Of a stretch of DNA of 64,000 nucleotides, positions 26,599 through 35,233 are shown one piece after another (position 1 is the stretch's first letter; each line of letters starts with the position of its first letter). This DNA is from Microlunatus phosphovorus NM-1. GTDB lineage: Bacteria; Actinomycetota; Actinomycetes; Propionibacteriales; Propionibacteriaceae. The notes under the pieces were generated by a model. That model ran no database searches and was not told the origin of the DNA. It was given only the letters and a program-made list of their open reading frames with translations. A program made the position numbers and the translations under genes. The stretch covers positions 4,216,001-4,280,000 of the forward strand of contig NC_015635.1 in assembly GCF_000270245.1 (NCBI RefSeq), in the 5' to 3' direction.

Positions 26599-27543
26599 TC
26601 AGCGCACCAGGGATACGGCGGTGTCGACCGCCTTCGCTACGTCGTCGTCGGCCGGGTAGAGCATGGTGCGGCCGACCACCAGACCGCGCACCGAGGGCAG
26701 CGCCAGCGCGGCCTGCCACGACGCGTACGTCTCGTCGGGATCGTTGTCCGGATCGCCGCCCAGCAGCAGGGTCGGCAAGGTGGTGGCGGCCATCACCCGC
26801 TCCATCTCATGGACCACCGGCAGTTTCATCCAGGTGTAGGCGCTGGAAGCCCCCAGGCCCTGGGCGATCGCGATCGACCTGATCACCGCGTCGGGGCTGA
26901 GGTCGTTGACGACCCGGCCGTTGACCCGCTTGGACAGGAACGGCTCGACCATGGCGATCAGGCGAGCCCGGTTGAGTTCGGTGATCACCTTGCCCTGGGC
27001 CTCCAGGGTGGCCACGGTGGCGGGATCGTCCAGATCGATCCGGGTGAGCATCTTGGCCCCGTCGAAGCCGGCCTCGATGGTGCCCCGGACGTCGTAGCCG
27101 GTGTTGCGATCGTCGATCTCGAAGGCTGAGCCCTGGATCCCACCTCGGTTGATCGAGGAGAAGACCAGCTTGTCCTCCAACGCGCCGAGCAGCAGCAGAT
27201 CCTCGGCGATGTCGGCCGTGGCCAACAGTCCATCGACTCCAGGTCGCGCCAGCGCGGTGACGAGCCGCTCCAGCAGCTCGGTCCGGTTGGCCATGGCCAT
27301 CCGGTTGCCGGTCGCCCCGAGCGCGCCTCGGGCCGGGTGATCGCAGGCCACGATCATCAGCCGGCCGTCGCTGCCGGCGATGGTACGTCGGCGCCGGGTG
27401 GCCAGCAGCTCACCGATCCGCTCCGGCTCGGCAAACCGGACGTCGCTGATCTCGGCGATCGAGGAGACGAACCGCTGAGGCGCAGGGGTCTCTGTCGAGG
27501 ATGCCGATCGAGAGGTCGTGAGGGGCGCCTCGGTCACGCTCAT
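26599..27543 (-). CDS. Cgl0159-family (beta/alpha)8 aldolase-like protein
   Basis: A 314-residue TIM-barrel protein of the class I aldolase-like family found in actinobacterial iol operons (Cgl0159 in Corynebacterium). Motifs are GRLMIVACDHPARGALG and VDGLLATADIAEDLLLLGALEDK. Later parts are KMLTRIDLDD, the run YTWMKLPVV with a candidate Schiff-base Lys, and TLLLGGDP. It most likely performs or substitutes for the IolJ aldolase step that cleaves 2-deoxy-5-keto-gluconate-6-phosphate. The ATG at 27,543 overlaps the iolC stop by 4 nt (ATGA), so the pair is translationally coupled. The family call is sure; the reaction is inferred. Confidence 0.85.
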   Translation of the reverse strand: MSVTEAPLTTSRSASSTETPAPQRFVSSIAEISDVRFAEPERIGELLATRRRRTIAGSDGRLMIVACDHPARGALGATGNRMAMANRTELLERLVTALARPGVDGLLATADIAEDLLLLGALEDKLVFSSINRGGIQGSAFEIDDRNTGYDVRGTIEAGFDGAKMLTRIDLDDPATVATLEAQGKVITELNRARLIAMVEPFLSKRVNGRVVNDLSPDAVIRSIAIAQGLGASSAYTWMKLPVVHEMERVMAATTLPTLLLGGDPDNDPDETYASWQAALALPSVRGLVVGRTMLYPADDDVAKAVDTAVSLVR

Positions 27544-28580
27544 GAGGTCGCCCCCACCGTCTCGAAGTGCACGGCGAGCTGATCGGCGATCCGCTCGTTG
27601 GGATCGCCGCCGGCCAGCAGCAGGTCGATCTCCTCGCTGGTCGGCATGGCAGTCGAGCACTCCAGGCGCGAGGCGACGATGGCTCCCGCCGCGTTCGCCC
27701 GCGCCAGCACCTTCTCCAGCGGCCAGCCGGCGAGCAGCCCATGACACAGCGAGCCGCCGAAGGAGTCGCCGGCACCCAGGCCGTTCAGCGGCTTGATCAT
27801 GATCGGTGGCGAGACCACCCGCTCCGTACGGGTCTTGGCCAGCACACCCTTCGAACCCTGCTTGACGATGGCCAGCTCGACGCCGGCATCCAGCAGCGCA
27901 TCGGCCGCCCGCTCTGGATCGGTCTCCCCGACCGCGACCTCGCACTCCTCACGGTTGCCGACGGCCACCGTCACGTACGGCAGCGCCTTGCGTACCTGCT
28001 CGCCGGCGTGAGCAGGGGATTCCCAGAACATCGGTCGGTAGTCCAGATCGAGGGCGGTGATCGGCTTGCGGTTGCGCGCCTCGAGGACGGCGAAGTGCGC
28101 CGAGCGGCTCGGCTCCTGGCTGAATCCGCTGACCGACAGCCACATCAGTTGGGTTGCCCGGACCGCGTCGAAGTCGATGTCGTCGACCCTGACCTGCATG
28201 TCGGGCGACGTCGGCTTGCGATAGAACCAGAGCGGAAAGTCGTCCGGCGGGAAGATCTCACAGAAGGTGACCGGCGTGGGGTACTCGTTGTTGGTCACCA
28301 CCTGGGAGTCGTCGACCCCGAGCTCGGTGAGGGCGCGGCGCACGAAGCGTCCGAACGGGTCGTTGCCGACCCCGGTGATGATCCCCGACCGTCGCCCCAG
28401 TCGTGCGGCGGCGACCGCCACATTGGCGGTGGTGCCGCCGAGGTATTTGCCGAAGGAGCTGACATCCTCCAAGCCCACCCCGATCTGGTGCGGGTAGATG
28501 TCTACGCCACTGCGGCCGAACGTCAACACCTCCAGCGGTGTCGAAGCTACGTCCGGACTGTGCTGAGGTGCGCTGCTCAT
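27540..28580 (-). CDS. iolC: 5-dehydro-2-deoxygluconokinase
   Basis: A 346-residue PfkB-family sugar kinase that phosphorylates 2-deoxy-5-keto-gluconate. It starts with LEVLTFGRSGVDIYPHQIGVGLEDVSSFGKYLGGTTANVAVAAARLG. It carries the ATP/anion-hole motif NGLGAGDSFGGSLCHGLL with the catalytic Asp near the C-terminus. The ATG at 28,580 has AAGGAG six bases upstream. It is the first gene of the leftward operon, and a promoter with an operator lies immediately before it. Confidence 0.94.
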   Translation of the reverse strand: MSSAPQHSPDVASTPLEVLTFGRSGVDIYPHQIGVGLEDVSSFGKYLGGTTANVAVAAARLGRRSGIITGVGNDPFGRFVRRALTELGVDDSQVVTNNEYPTPVTFCEIFPPDDFPLWFYRKPTSPDMQVRVDDIDFDAVRATQLMWLSVSGFSQEPSRSAHFAVLEARNRKPITALDLDYRPMFWESPAHAGEQVRKALPYVTVAVGNREECEVAVGETDPERAADALLDAGVELAIVKQGSKGVLAKTRTERVVSPPIMIKPLNGLGAGDSFGGSLCHGLLAGWPLEKVLARANAAGAIVASRLECSTAMPTSEEIDLLLAGGDPNERIADQLAVHFETVGATS

Positions 28581-28602
28581 CACTCTCCTTCGATTCTGTC
28601 CG

Positions 28603-28631
28603 ACGGTAGTGCCGGTCCGGCCGGCAGTCAA
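28603..28631 (-). promoter_or_regulatory. promoter of the iol operon
   Basis: On the minus strand TTGACT (28,631-28,626) and TACCGT (28,608-28,603) are separated by 17 bp. Transcription would begin near 28,596, about 16 nt before the iolC ATG, leaving just room for the Shine-Dalgarno. The operator at 28,633 directly touches the -35 side. Confidence 0.6.
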
Positions 28632-28632
28632 G

Positions 28633-28648
28633 ATTTGTACGGACAAAT
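28633..28648. promoter_or_regulatory. operator-like palindrome next to the iol promoter
   Basis: ATTTGTACGGACAAAT is an imperfect 16-bp palindrome; the arms ATTTGT/ACAAAT are perfect. It lies one base beyond the -35 hexamer. The AT-rich arms stand out against the GC-rich background. A GntR-, LacI- or DeoR-type inositol regulator is likely to bind; none is encoded adjacent. Confidence 0.6.
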
Positions 28649-28693
28649 TATCGAAGTGATGAACTCCGTTGTGGAGTCAGAGCAGAATGTCGA

Positions 28694-30127
28694 TCAGGTG
28701 GATGGCTGGGCCATTCCCTCCACCAACGACACCGCCCGATCGCCATCAGCCAGCACCACGACGGCCACCCGCTTGGCATCAAGCTCCAAGACGACTCCCG
28801 CCGAGCCCACCTGCCAGGCAAAGCTCCCTGTGGTGAGCGAGGCAAACTGCGCCTGCTGCCCGCCGAAACGTGCCCTCAGACCATCCTTCAGCTGACGCGC
28901 GTACGCCGTGGCGCCGGACAGGTCATCGATCTCACCACCGGTGGGCACCAACTCGACGGCGACGTCGTAACCGGTACCAGACCGCTGGCACTGAACGAAC
29001 CCGAGCCGCAGCACCCCATGCCACCGCTCGTCGAGGACCGTTCCCCACGCCGCGAGCACAGCCGGCACATCGTGGTTGTTCAGGGCCAGCTGACCAGCCA
29101 GTTCGACGGCATGCTCCGGCGGCATCGTCGCGACGAACGCTGCCGGCGATGGCTTGGCACGCCTGCGCCACCACGGCTTACGTGCCGGCGCCTCCGGTGC
29201 AGCAGGCACTTCTATGACCAAGGGCGGTGCTGGGGGCTCGACCGGTGCGACCGGCTCGACCGGTGCGACCGGCTCGGCAGGCGCCGGATCGGCGACCGCA
29301 GCGAGAGTGGTCGACTCGGGCTCAGGCGCAGGGGCGAGGAGGGCGCGCGCTTGATCGACAGTCTGGAGGTGCTTGGGCTTGCCTGGGTCGGGAAAGTCGT
29401 CCGGATCGAACATCGGATCGCCCGGCTCCATCCCGGTGGGAAAGACGTCCATCACCGTCTGGTTCTCGAAGAACTGGAGCTCGCGGTAGTTGCCGTTGGC
29501 GGTCAGCGACGCCAGGATCGCGGGCACGCTCACCTGCTTGGGTCCGAGACGGTCGGCAGGGATCTGCAGCAGCAAGGGCTCGTCGCCATAGCACTCCATC
29601 GTGATCCCGGTGTCCGAGACGGCGATGCTGGCACTTCCGTACGTCGGCCCGTCAATGTTCCACATCGAGGTGACGATCTCGCCCGCCGGCCGCCACGCAG
29701 GCGGAATCAGCTGGAGGTCACTCGGCAGACGATCCAGGCACTTCTCGAAGCAGGTGAAGAACGCCCGCCAGCTCGTCGCCACCGGCGCACCTGGACCCCA
29801 CTCGAGCCCGCCCGCGATCGGCAGCCGCCACAGATACGGCAGATCGGGGACCTCACCCCACTTGAAGTCGCGATACTTCTCGTCGTCGTGCTCAGCCCAG
29901 TCGAACGTGTCGTGTGACAGCGAAAGCCGGTCGCGGAACCGGTAGACCGAAACGGTCTGCCCACGGTCACCGAGTCGCCAGATGAACTCTGGTCCGGGTC
30001 CGGTCACCGCCTGCGGTTTGCCTCCGCTGATCTCGGCGACGCGCAGCAACAGGTCGTGTATCTGACCCACGCCGAGCTCATCGCCCGCTCCATCGATGAG
30101 GTCCTGGACCTGCTGCTCGATGCTCAT
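28694..30127 (-). CDS. two-part protein of unknown function with Pro-rich linker
   Basis: A 477-residue soluble protein I do not recognise. Residues 1-275 form a folded-looking region with many Trp (FIWRLGDRGQTVSVYRF, EWGPGAPVATSWRAFFTCFEKCLDRLPSDLQLIPPAWRP). About 285-345 is a Pro/Ala/Glu linker with VAPVEP repeats and a basic patch ARKPWWRRRAKPSP. The C-terminal 130 residues (HAVELAGQLALNNHDVPAVLAAWGTVLDERWHGVLRLGFVQC) look like a second domain. No signal peptide or membrane segment. The ATG at 30,127 begins MSIEQQVQDLIDGAGDE. Context with a glycosyltransferase upstream suggests nothing firm. Confidence 0.6.
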   Translation of the reverse strand: MSIEQQVQDLIDGAGDELGVGQIHDLLLRVAEISGGKPQAVTGPGPEFIWRLGDRGQTVSVYRFRDRLSLSHDTFDWAEHDDEKYRDFKWGEVPDLPYLWRLPIAGGLEWGPGAPVATSWRAFFTCFEKCLDRLPSDLQLIPPAWRPAGEIVTSMWNIDGPTYGSASIAVSDTGITMECYGDEPLLLQIPADRLGPKQVSVPAILASLTANGNYRELQFFENQTVMDVFPTGMEPGDPMFDPDDFPDPGKPKHLQTVDQARALLAPAPEPESTTLAAVADPAPAEPVAPVEPVAPVEPPAPPLVIEVPAAPEAPARKPWWRRRAKPSPAAFVATMPPEHAVELAGQLALNNHDVPAVLAAWGTVLDERWHGVLRLGFVQCQRSGTGYDVAVELVPTGGEIDDLSGATAYARQLKDGLRARFGGQQAQFASLTTGSFAWQVGSAGVVLELDAKRVAVVVLADGDRAVSLVEGMAQPST

Positions 30128-30153
30128 TGTCCGGAACTTACCGGACGACCAGC

Positions 30154-31161
30154 TCAGCGCCGTCCGACCAAGAAGCCGGCACCCCAGGACAGGTGGGTGG
30201 CGGCCAGCACCGCGGGCAGCCATCGCCGGGCTTCGGGCGTCAAGGTCCGGGGCGCGGTCGCGGTCACGTACCCCACGAAGGCCCCGTAGCCCAGCGGCGC
30301 CAACACGCCCAACTGAAGCAGCCGCGAGCCGATCACCGTGCCCACGAAGGCGCCGACCAACCCGACAGCGATCGCCAGCACGGCGCCTGGCGGGGCCAGA
30401 TAGCGCACGCTGGCAGTCTTGGGATAGCGCCGGACGACTTCCCGACGCCACTTGCCGGTGTCGTACATCTGCTTCACGAGCGCCCGCAACGACGACCGCG
30501 GTCGATAGGTCACCCGCAGCTCCGGCGAGAACCAGACCACGCGCCCCGACTGCCGGAGTCGGTAGTTGAGTTCCCAGTCCTGTGCCCGGTGCATGGTCTC
30601 GTCGAAGCCGCCCACCGCCTTCAGCTCGCGCTTGTCGAACACCCCGAGGAAGACCGTCTCCGCCGGGCCGGCGGGCACATCGCCCTGGTGGAACGCCGCA
30701 CCCCCCAAACCCCATCGGCTGGTGTAGACGAAGGCGACGGCTTCCTCGAACGGTGTCTGCCCTTGCGCTTCCATCACGCCGCCGACGTTGGCCGCGCCGG
30801 TCTCCTCGAGCAGCTCGACGGCCCGCTCGATATAGCGCTCTCCCAGCTCACCGTGCCCGTCGACCCTGACCAGGATGTCGTGCCGAGCCGCTTCGATAGC
30901 CAGGTTCAGCGCATGTGGCGTACGGCCGGCGGGGTTGTCGACGATCCTGAGCCGAGGATCGTCGGCCACCAACTCCTCGGCTATCTCATGGGTGCGGTCG
31001 CGGCACGGCCCGATCGCCATGATCAGCTCGAGGTCGCCTGGATAGTGCTGATCCAGCACCCCCGCCACGGCGGCGCGCAGATGCCGCTCCTCGTTCAGGA
31101 TCGGCATCACGACACTCACTCCGGGCCAGGTGCGCACCGGCTCATTCTGCCGATCGTTCAC
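30154..31161 (-). CDS. family 2 glycosyltransferase with C-terminal membrane segments
   Basis: A 335-residue GT-A enzyme. The nucleotide-sugar domain has VSVVMPILNEERHLRAAVAGVL, LELIMAIGPCRDRTHEIAEEL, the metal loop DILVRVDGHGEL (DxD-like) and the acceptor loop GGFDETMHRAQDWELNYRLRQSG. Two or three hydrophobic helices lie near residues 250-305, so it is membrane-associated. Such enzymes resemble succinoglycan-type glycosyltransferases; the product is unknown. The start is GTG at 31,161. It follows an LCP gene by 46 bp on the same strand, which points to wall-glycan synthesis. Confidence 0.85.
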   Translation of the reverse strand: MNDRQNEPVRTWPGVSVVMPILNEERHLRAAVAGVLDQHYPGDLELIMAIGPCRDRTHEIAEELVADDPRLRIVDNPAGRTPHALNLAIEAARHDILVRVDGHGELGERYIERAVELLEETGAANVGGVMEAQGQTPFEEAVAFVYTSRWGLGGAAFHQGDVPAGPAETVFLGVFDKRELKAVGGFDETMHRAQDWELNYRLRQSGRVVWFSPELRVTYRPRSSLRALVKQMYDTGKWRREVVRRYPKTASVRYLAPPGAVLAIAVGLVGAFVGTVIGSRLLQLGVLAPLGYGAFVGYVTATAPRTLTPEARRWLPAVLAATHLSWGAGFLVGRR

Positions 31162-31207
31162 CGCTGACGGCGTCTCAACTCGCGGAGCAGGTCAACTCGC
31201 CGGCAGA

Positions 31208-32755
31208 TCAACTCGCGGAGCAGACCGACGCCAGGTCCTCGGTCTGCTGACCCGCCTTCAACGTCGCCGTCTTCTTCTTGGGCTTCTTGCTGGCCGACGG
31301 GCTCGGCGACGAGGATGACGAGGATGACGAGGACGGCGCGTCGGTCGGCTGTTCCGCCGGAGTGGGAGCGGCGGTCGGATTGTCCTTGGCCTCGGCCTTG
31401 GCGATCTTCTTCGCCACCATCGAGTGCATCTTGGCGATGTCCGGGCTGCCCGGATAGATCGCCGGCGGCACGAAGGAGACGCTGGCGATCGGCTTCGTCT
31501 TGGCTTGGAGGGCGAGGGTGACCATGGTGTCGACCTTGCTCGGCGGGATGTCGGTTTCCACGACCTGTTTGCCGGCCGCGGCGATCTGGTTGAAGTTCGT
31601 CAGCACGGTCACCGGATCCAGCTGCTTCAGCATGGCGGTCATCACGCACTTCTGCCGCGCCATCCGGTCATAGTCGGAGGAGTCGGATCGAGACCGGGCG
31701 AACCACAAGGCCGAGCGGCCGTTCAGCAACTGGTTCTTGCCCTTCTTCACATACCCGTACAGCTTGGCCTCGCCGCCACCGATCGGGATGTCTCGGTTGA
31801 CGTCGATCCGGACCCCGCCAACGGCATCGATCAGTGCCTCGAAGCCCTTCAGGTCGACCATCGCGTAGTAGTTGATCTTGAGCCCGGTCGCACCCTCGAC
31901 CGCTTCCTTGGTCGCCTGGACACCCGGGTCCTTGACACTCTTGGGGTAGAGACCCGGGTGCGTCGAGGCATAGGTGTAGACGGCGTTCAGCATGCAGCTG
32001 TGGTCCTCACAACCGAAGCCCTTCGGGAACTTCTTGTGCATCGGCGAGCTCTCCGGGAAGGGCACGTCCTCCATGTTGCGCGGCAGGCCGATCAGCACCG
32101 TACGACCGGTCTCCGCATCCACACTCGCGACCGTGAGGCTGTCGGGGCGAAGGCCCGTCCGGCCCTTCCCCGCATCGCCACCGAGCAGCAGGATGTTGTA
32201 GCGCCCAGCCTGGGCCTTCGTCTCACCGCCGCCCGCGAACACGGTCGACATCAGGCTGCGCTGGCTCGCCACGATCGACGCCGACGAGACCAGCCCGCCG
32301 ACCACGACGAACACCAGCACCCCGGCCAATGCGGCGAAGCCGAGCCGATGCCGACGAGCCAGCTCCGGCGGACGCGCGAGTCGCCAGGCGTCGACGAACA
32401 GCAGGCCCCAGCCGATGCCGAGGAGCACCAGCAACACCTGAAGGAGGAGCAGGACGGTCGAGTTGGTGAACAGGCCGATCACTGCGGAACGCCAGACCAG
32501 GGCGCCGATCCCCAAGAGCAGCAGCACTGCCCACAACCCCACCCAGATCCGCAGCGCCACCCGGCCGAGCGTTCTGTTGCCGGCCGCGAGCTGTGCCGAA
32601 CCCGGGGCGATCAGCGTCATGCCGAGAAAGCCGAGGGCGCGACGCAGCTTCACCCGCTCGCTGCGCTGCTGCGAGGTGCGCAGCGACGGAGGCGGCAGGT
32701 GCGAGTCGCGAGGTGCCTGTGGCTGCTGCGTCTCGTCCTCTCCGGTGTCCGACAC
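31208..32755 (-). CDS. LytR-CpsA-Psr (LCP) family protein with four N-terminal TM helices
   Basis: A 515-residue membrane protein. Four hydrophobic helices occur before residue 180, then the extracytoplasmic LCP domain: RYNILLLGGDAGKGRTGLRPDSLTVASVDAETGRTVLIGLPRN, ALWFARSRSDSSDYDRMARQKCVM. LCP enzymes ligate glycopolymers from polyprenyl phosphate carriers to peptidoglycan. The usual PRD is PRN here. A run of nine serines and a Lys-rich stretch follow near the C-terminus. The GTG at 32,755 has AAAGG upstream. It is divergent from a second LCP gene. Confidence 0.88.
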   Translation of the reverse strand: MSDTGEDETQQPQAPRDSHLPPPSLRTSQQRSERVKLRRALGFLGMTLIAPGSAQLAAGNRTLGRVALRIWVGLWAVLLLLGIGALVWRSAVIGLFTNSTVLLLLQVLLVLLGIGWGLLFVDAWRLARPPELARRHRLGFAALAGVLVFVVVGGLVSSASIVASQRSLMSTVFAGGGETKAQAGRYNILLLGGDAGKGRTGLRPDSLTVASVDAETGRTVLIGLPRNMEDVPFPESSPMHKKFPKGFGCEDHSCMLNAVYTYASTHPGLYPKSVKDPGVQATKEAVEGATGLKINYYAMVDLKGFEALIDAVGGVRIDVNRDIPIGGGEAKLYGYVKKGKNQLLNGRSALWFARSRSDSSDYDRMARQKCVMTAMLKQLDPVTVLTNFNQIAAAGKQVVETDIPPSKVDTMVTLALQAKTKPIASVSFVPPAIYPGSPDIAKMHSMVAKKIAKAEAKDNPTAAPTPAEQPTDAPSSSSSSSSSPSPSASKKPKKKTATLKAGQQTEDLASVCSAS

Positions 32756-32883
32756 GTGGAACCTTTCGTCATCTCGGCCAGTCAGCTCAATGAAGAACCT
32801 CGGCCAGTATTGTCGCCAGACCAAGGCCCTTCCGGCGCGCCACGCCGGGGCAACCTGGAACTGCTACAGGTACGCTCGCTGCC

Positions 32884-34140
32884 ATGGCATCCGGCCGCGA
32901 CGACGACCTCGACTGGCTGTACGGGCGCGACAACCCTCGTGCCAGTGAGCCAGAACCGACTCGCATGCTGCCTCCGGTGCCCCCGCAGGCCGGTCAGGCC
33001 CGGCCGTCGCCACCGCCGCAGCAATTTCCTCCACCGCCGGTCGTGCGCCCGCAGCCGGCGCCGCCTCCCCAGCCTGCCCCGTACGGATCGGGAGGCACCG
33101 GCGGACCCGGAGGGCCGGCCGGGCCAGGCGGCCCTCCCGGACCGGGCGGGCCCGGTGGTCGACCGAAGAGTCCCAAGAAGAAGCACCCCGTACGCCGGTT
33201 CTTCACCTGGGTCGCGATCATCCTGGCGGCCTTGCTGGTCTGGCTGATCGCCGTCCCGGTCTACGCCTGGATTCGGATCGATCGCGTGGATGCGGCACCG
33301 AGCGGCGACCGACCGGCCAACCAGCCCGGCACCACCTTCCTGCTGGTCGGGTCCGACTCCCGAGAGGGGCTGTCCAAGGCTGAGCAGAAGAAGCTCGGTA
33401 CGGGCAGCACAGAGGGCCTGCGCACCGACACGATCATGATCTTGTCCATTCCGCCCGGCGGGAAGCCGGCGCTGATCTCGGTGCCCCGCGACTCCTACGT
33501 TCCGATCCCCGGTCACGGCACCAACAAGATCAACGCCGCGTACGCCCTCGGCGGGCCGGAGTTGCTGGTGCAGACGGTCGAGCAGAACACCGGGCTGCGG
33601 ATCGACGCCTACACCGAGATCGGCTTCGGCGGCTTCGTGAACGTGATCGACGCTCTCGGCGGGATTGAGATGTGCCTGCCGAAGGCGATCAAGGACAAGG
33701 ACTCGCACCTCGATCTGCCCAAAGGCTGCCAGAACCTGGACGGCAAGAACGCCCTGGGCTATGTCCGGATGCGCAAGGCTGACCCGCTCGGCGATCTGGG
33801 CCGGGTGAAGCGGCAACGAGAGATGCTGGCCGCCATCGCCAAGGACGCCGCCTCGCCGGTGACGGTGATCAATCCGGTGCGCTATTTCAGGCTGATGACG
33901 TCCGGCTTCGACGCGATCACCATCGGAGAGGACACCTCGTTCCTCGAGGTGGTCAAGATGGGCAACGCGATGCGCAAGGTCTCCTCCGGGCAGGGCCTGA
34001 CCCTGACCGTCCCGGTGTCGAACCCTGGGGCGTACACGCCGGTCGGATCCGCGGTGATCTGGGACGAGCAGGAGGCGAAGTCGATGTTCGAGGACATCGC
34101 CCGCGGGGACACCTCGAATCTGAAGAAGTACGCCCAGTAG
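32884..34140 (+). CDS. LytR-CpsA-Psr (LCP) family protein with Pro/Gly-rich N-terminus
   Basis: A 418-residue protein. The first 100 residues are cytosolic Pro/Gln/Gly low complexity with collagen-like GGPGGPAGPGGPPGPGG. One TM helix (FTWVAIILAALLVWLIAVPVYAW) follows, then the full LCP domain outside the membrane: FLLVGSDSREGL, RTDTIMILSIPP, ISVPRDSYVPIPGHGTNKINAAYALGG and LGYVRMRKADPLGDLGRVKRQREML. These contain the Arg and Asp residues of the pyrophosphate-binding pocket. It probably attaches a wall polymer. It is divergent from the other LCP gene (128 bp apart). Its stop codon lies inside the first unit of a 16-bp tandem repeat. Confidence 0.92.
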   Translation: MASGRDDDLDWLYGRDNPRASEPEPTRMLPPVPPQAGQARPSPPPQQFPPPPVVRPQPAPPPQPAPYGSGGTGGPGGPAGPGGPPGPGGPGGRPKSPKKKHPVRRFFTWVAIILAALLVWLIAVPVYAWIRIDRVDAAPSGDRPANQPGTTFLLVGSDSREGLSKAEQKKLGTGSTEGLRTDTIMILSIPPGGKPALISVPRDSYVPIPGHGTNKINAAYALGGPELLVQTVEQNTGLRIDAYTEIGFGGFVNVIDALGGIEMCLPKAIKDKDSHLDLPKGCQNLDGKNALGYVRMRKADPLGDLGRVKRQREMLAAIAKDAASPVTVINPVRYFRLMTSGFDAITIGEDTSFLEVVKMGNAMRKVSSGQGLTLTVPVSNPGAYTPVGSAVIWDEQEAKSMFEDIARGDTSNLKKYAQ

Positions 34141-34202
34141 TTTCGTGCGGCGGGAGTTTCGTGCGGCGAGAGTTTCGTGCGGCGGGAGTTTCGCGCGGTC
34201 GG
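34139..34202. repeat. 16-bp tandem repeat, 4 units
   Basis: AGTTTCGTGCGGCGGG is repeated without gaps four times (34,139, 34,155, 34,171, 34,187). The fourth unit differs at two or more places. The first two bases belong to the TAG stop of the LCP gene. It ends 9 bp before the convergent gene's stop at 34,211. Confidence 0.85.
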
Positions 34203-34210
34203 CGATCGAC

Positions 34211-35167
34211 TCACGGGTTCGGGATGCCCGATTGATCCGTCTTCGCGGGCGGCGTGGCAGGGTCACGGGCGATGATGGTGGTCGCCCAGCGCTCGTTGAA
34301 GCCCGCCAGGAAACCGACCGCGGCCCAGAAGAACCAACTGCCCACGATCACGGCCGGAGTGTCGTTGGTCGGATCGGCGTCCAACAGTGCCCCGCTCGGG
34401 TCGTGGAACAGGTCCGCCGCGATCCCGCTCTTGACCAGGGCGAGCAGCGCAAGGGCGAAGAACCAGCCGAGCAGGATCCGCACCATCGCGGTGCTGGCTC
34501 GGACGGTCTCGACCTTCAGGTCCGGCACCCGGTTGAGCCGCAGCAACACGCTGACCGCCGCGCCCGCAGCGCCACCACCGATCGCCACCAGCGTGTCGCG
34601 TAGGGCGAGCCAGTTGTACGAGCCGACCACGATGGTGTCGGCTCCTTCATGGGTCAGCTGCAGCCAGGATCGGATGACCACCGGAGCCAGATAGCCGACC
34701 AAAGCGAGCACCAGCACGCTGAACGCGACCCCCAAGCCGAGCCCGGTTGCGTACTTCCGACGAGCGATCTCACCCTCCCGCCGGGAGACGAAGCGGCAGA
34801 CGAAGGTAACCCGGTTCTTCAGGGCGGTCTCGGCCTTCACCCGTACGGCCTTGTCGGTCGTGGCCATTGCGGGGGTCAGGGTGCGTACGCCTTCGTTGAC
34901 CAGCTCGGCCAAGTGGACCCGATCATCGCCGTCGAGCGCTCGCTGCCCCCGGATGAGCGCCTCGCCCAGTCGCTCCGCGTCGACGGGATGGGTCTCCGCC
35001 AACTGCTCGAGCACATCCCGCTTGACCGTCCCGGCGACCGGCATGATCGTCGGCAACGGCGCCCGCCGGATCCGGCGCGGATGCTCGGGCTCGAGTTCGT
35101 CAGGCTTGCCGCCGGCAACTGCCGGTGGACTCGTGGCATGACTCCGGTCAGCGATGGTCGCGGTCAC
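34211..35167 (-). CDS. membrane protein of unknown function
   Basis: A 318-residue protein with three or four hydrophobic segments after residue 140 (GLGVAFSVLVLALVGYLAPVVI; LVAIGGGAAGAAVSVLL; ILLGWFFALALLALVKSGIAA; IVGSWFFWAAVGFLAGF). The N-terminal half is soluble and charged, with LVNEGVRTLTPAMATTDKAVRVKAE. A short Pro-rich tail ends in SGIPNP. Family unknown. The GTG at 35,167 has GGGGGAGG 6-7 bases upstream. It is convergent with the LCP gene. Confidence 0.72.
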   Translation of the reverse strand: MTATIADRSHATSPPAVAGGKPDELEPEHPRRIRRAPLPTIMPVAGTVKRDVLEQLAETHPVDAERLGEALIRGQRALDGDDRVHLAELVNEGVRTLTPAMATTDKAVRVKAETALKNRVTFVCRFVSRREGEIARRKYATGLGLGVAFSVLVLALVGYLAPVVIRSWLQLTHEGADTIVVGSYNWLALRDTLVAIGGGAAGAAVSVLLRLNRVPDLKVETVRASTAMVRILLGWFFALALLALVKSGIAADLFHDPSGALLDADPTNDTPAVIVGSWFFWAAVGFLAGFNERWATTIIARDPATPPAKTDQSGIPNP

Positions 35168-35233
35168 GATCTGCCTCCCCCGCGGGTGTGCACCTCAAGG
35201 ACACTCGCGGGGGCGCGTTTGATACCTCGGGAG

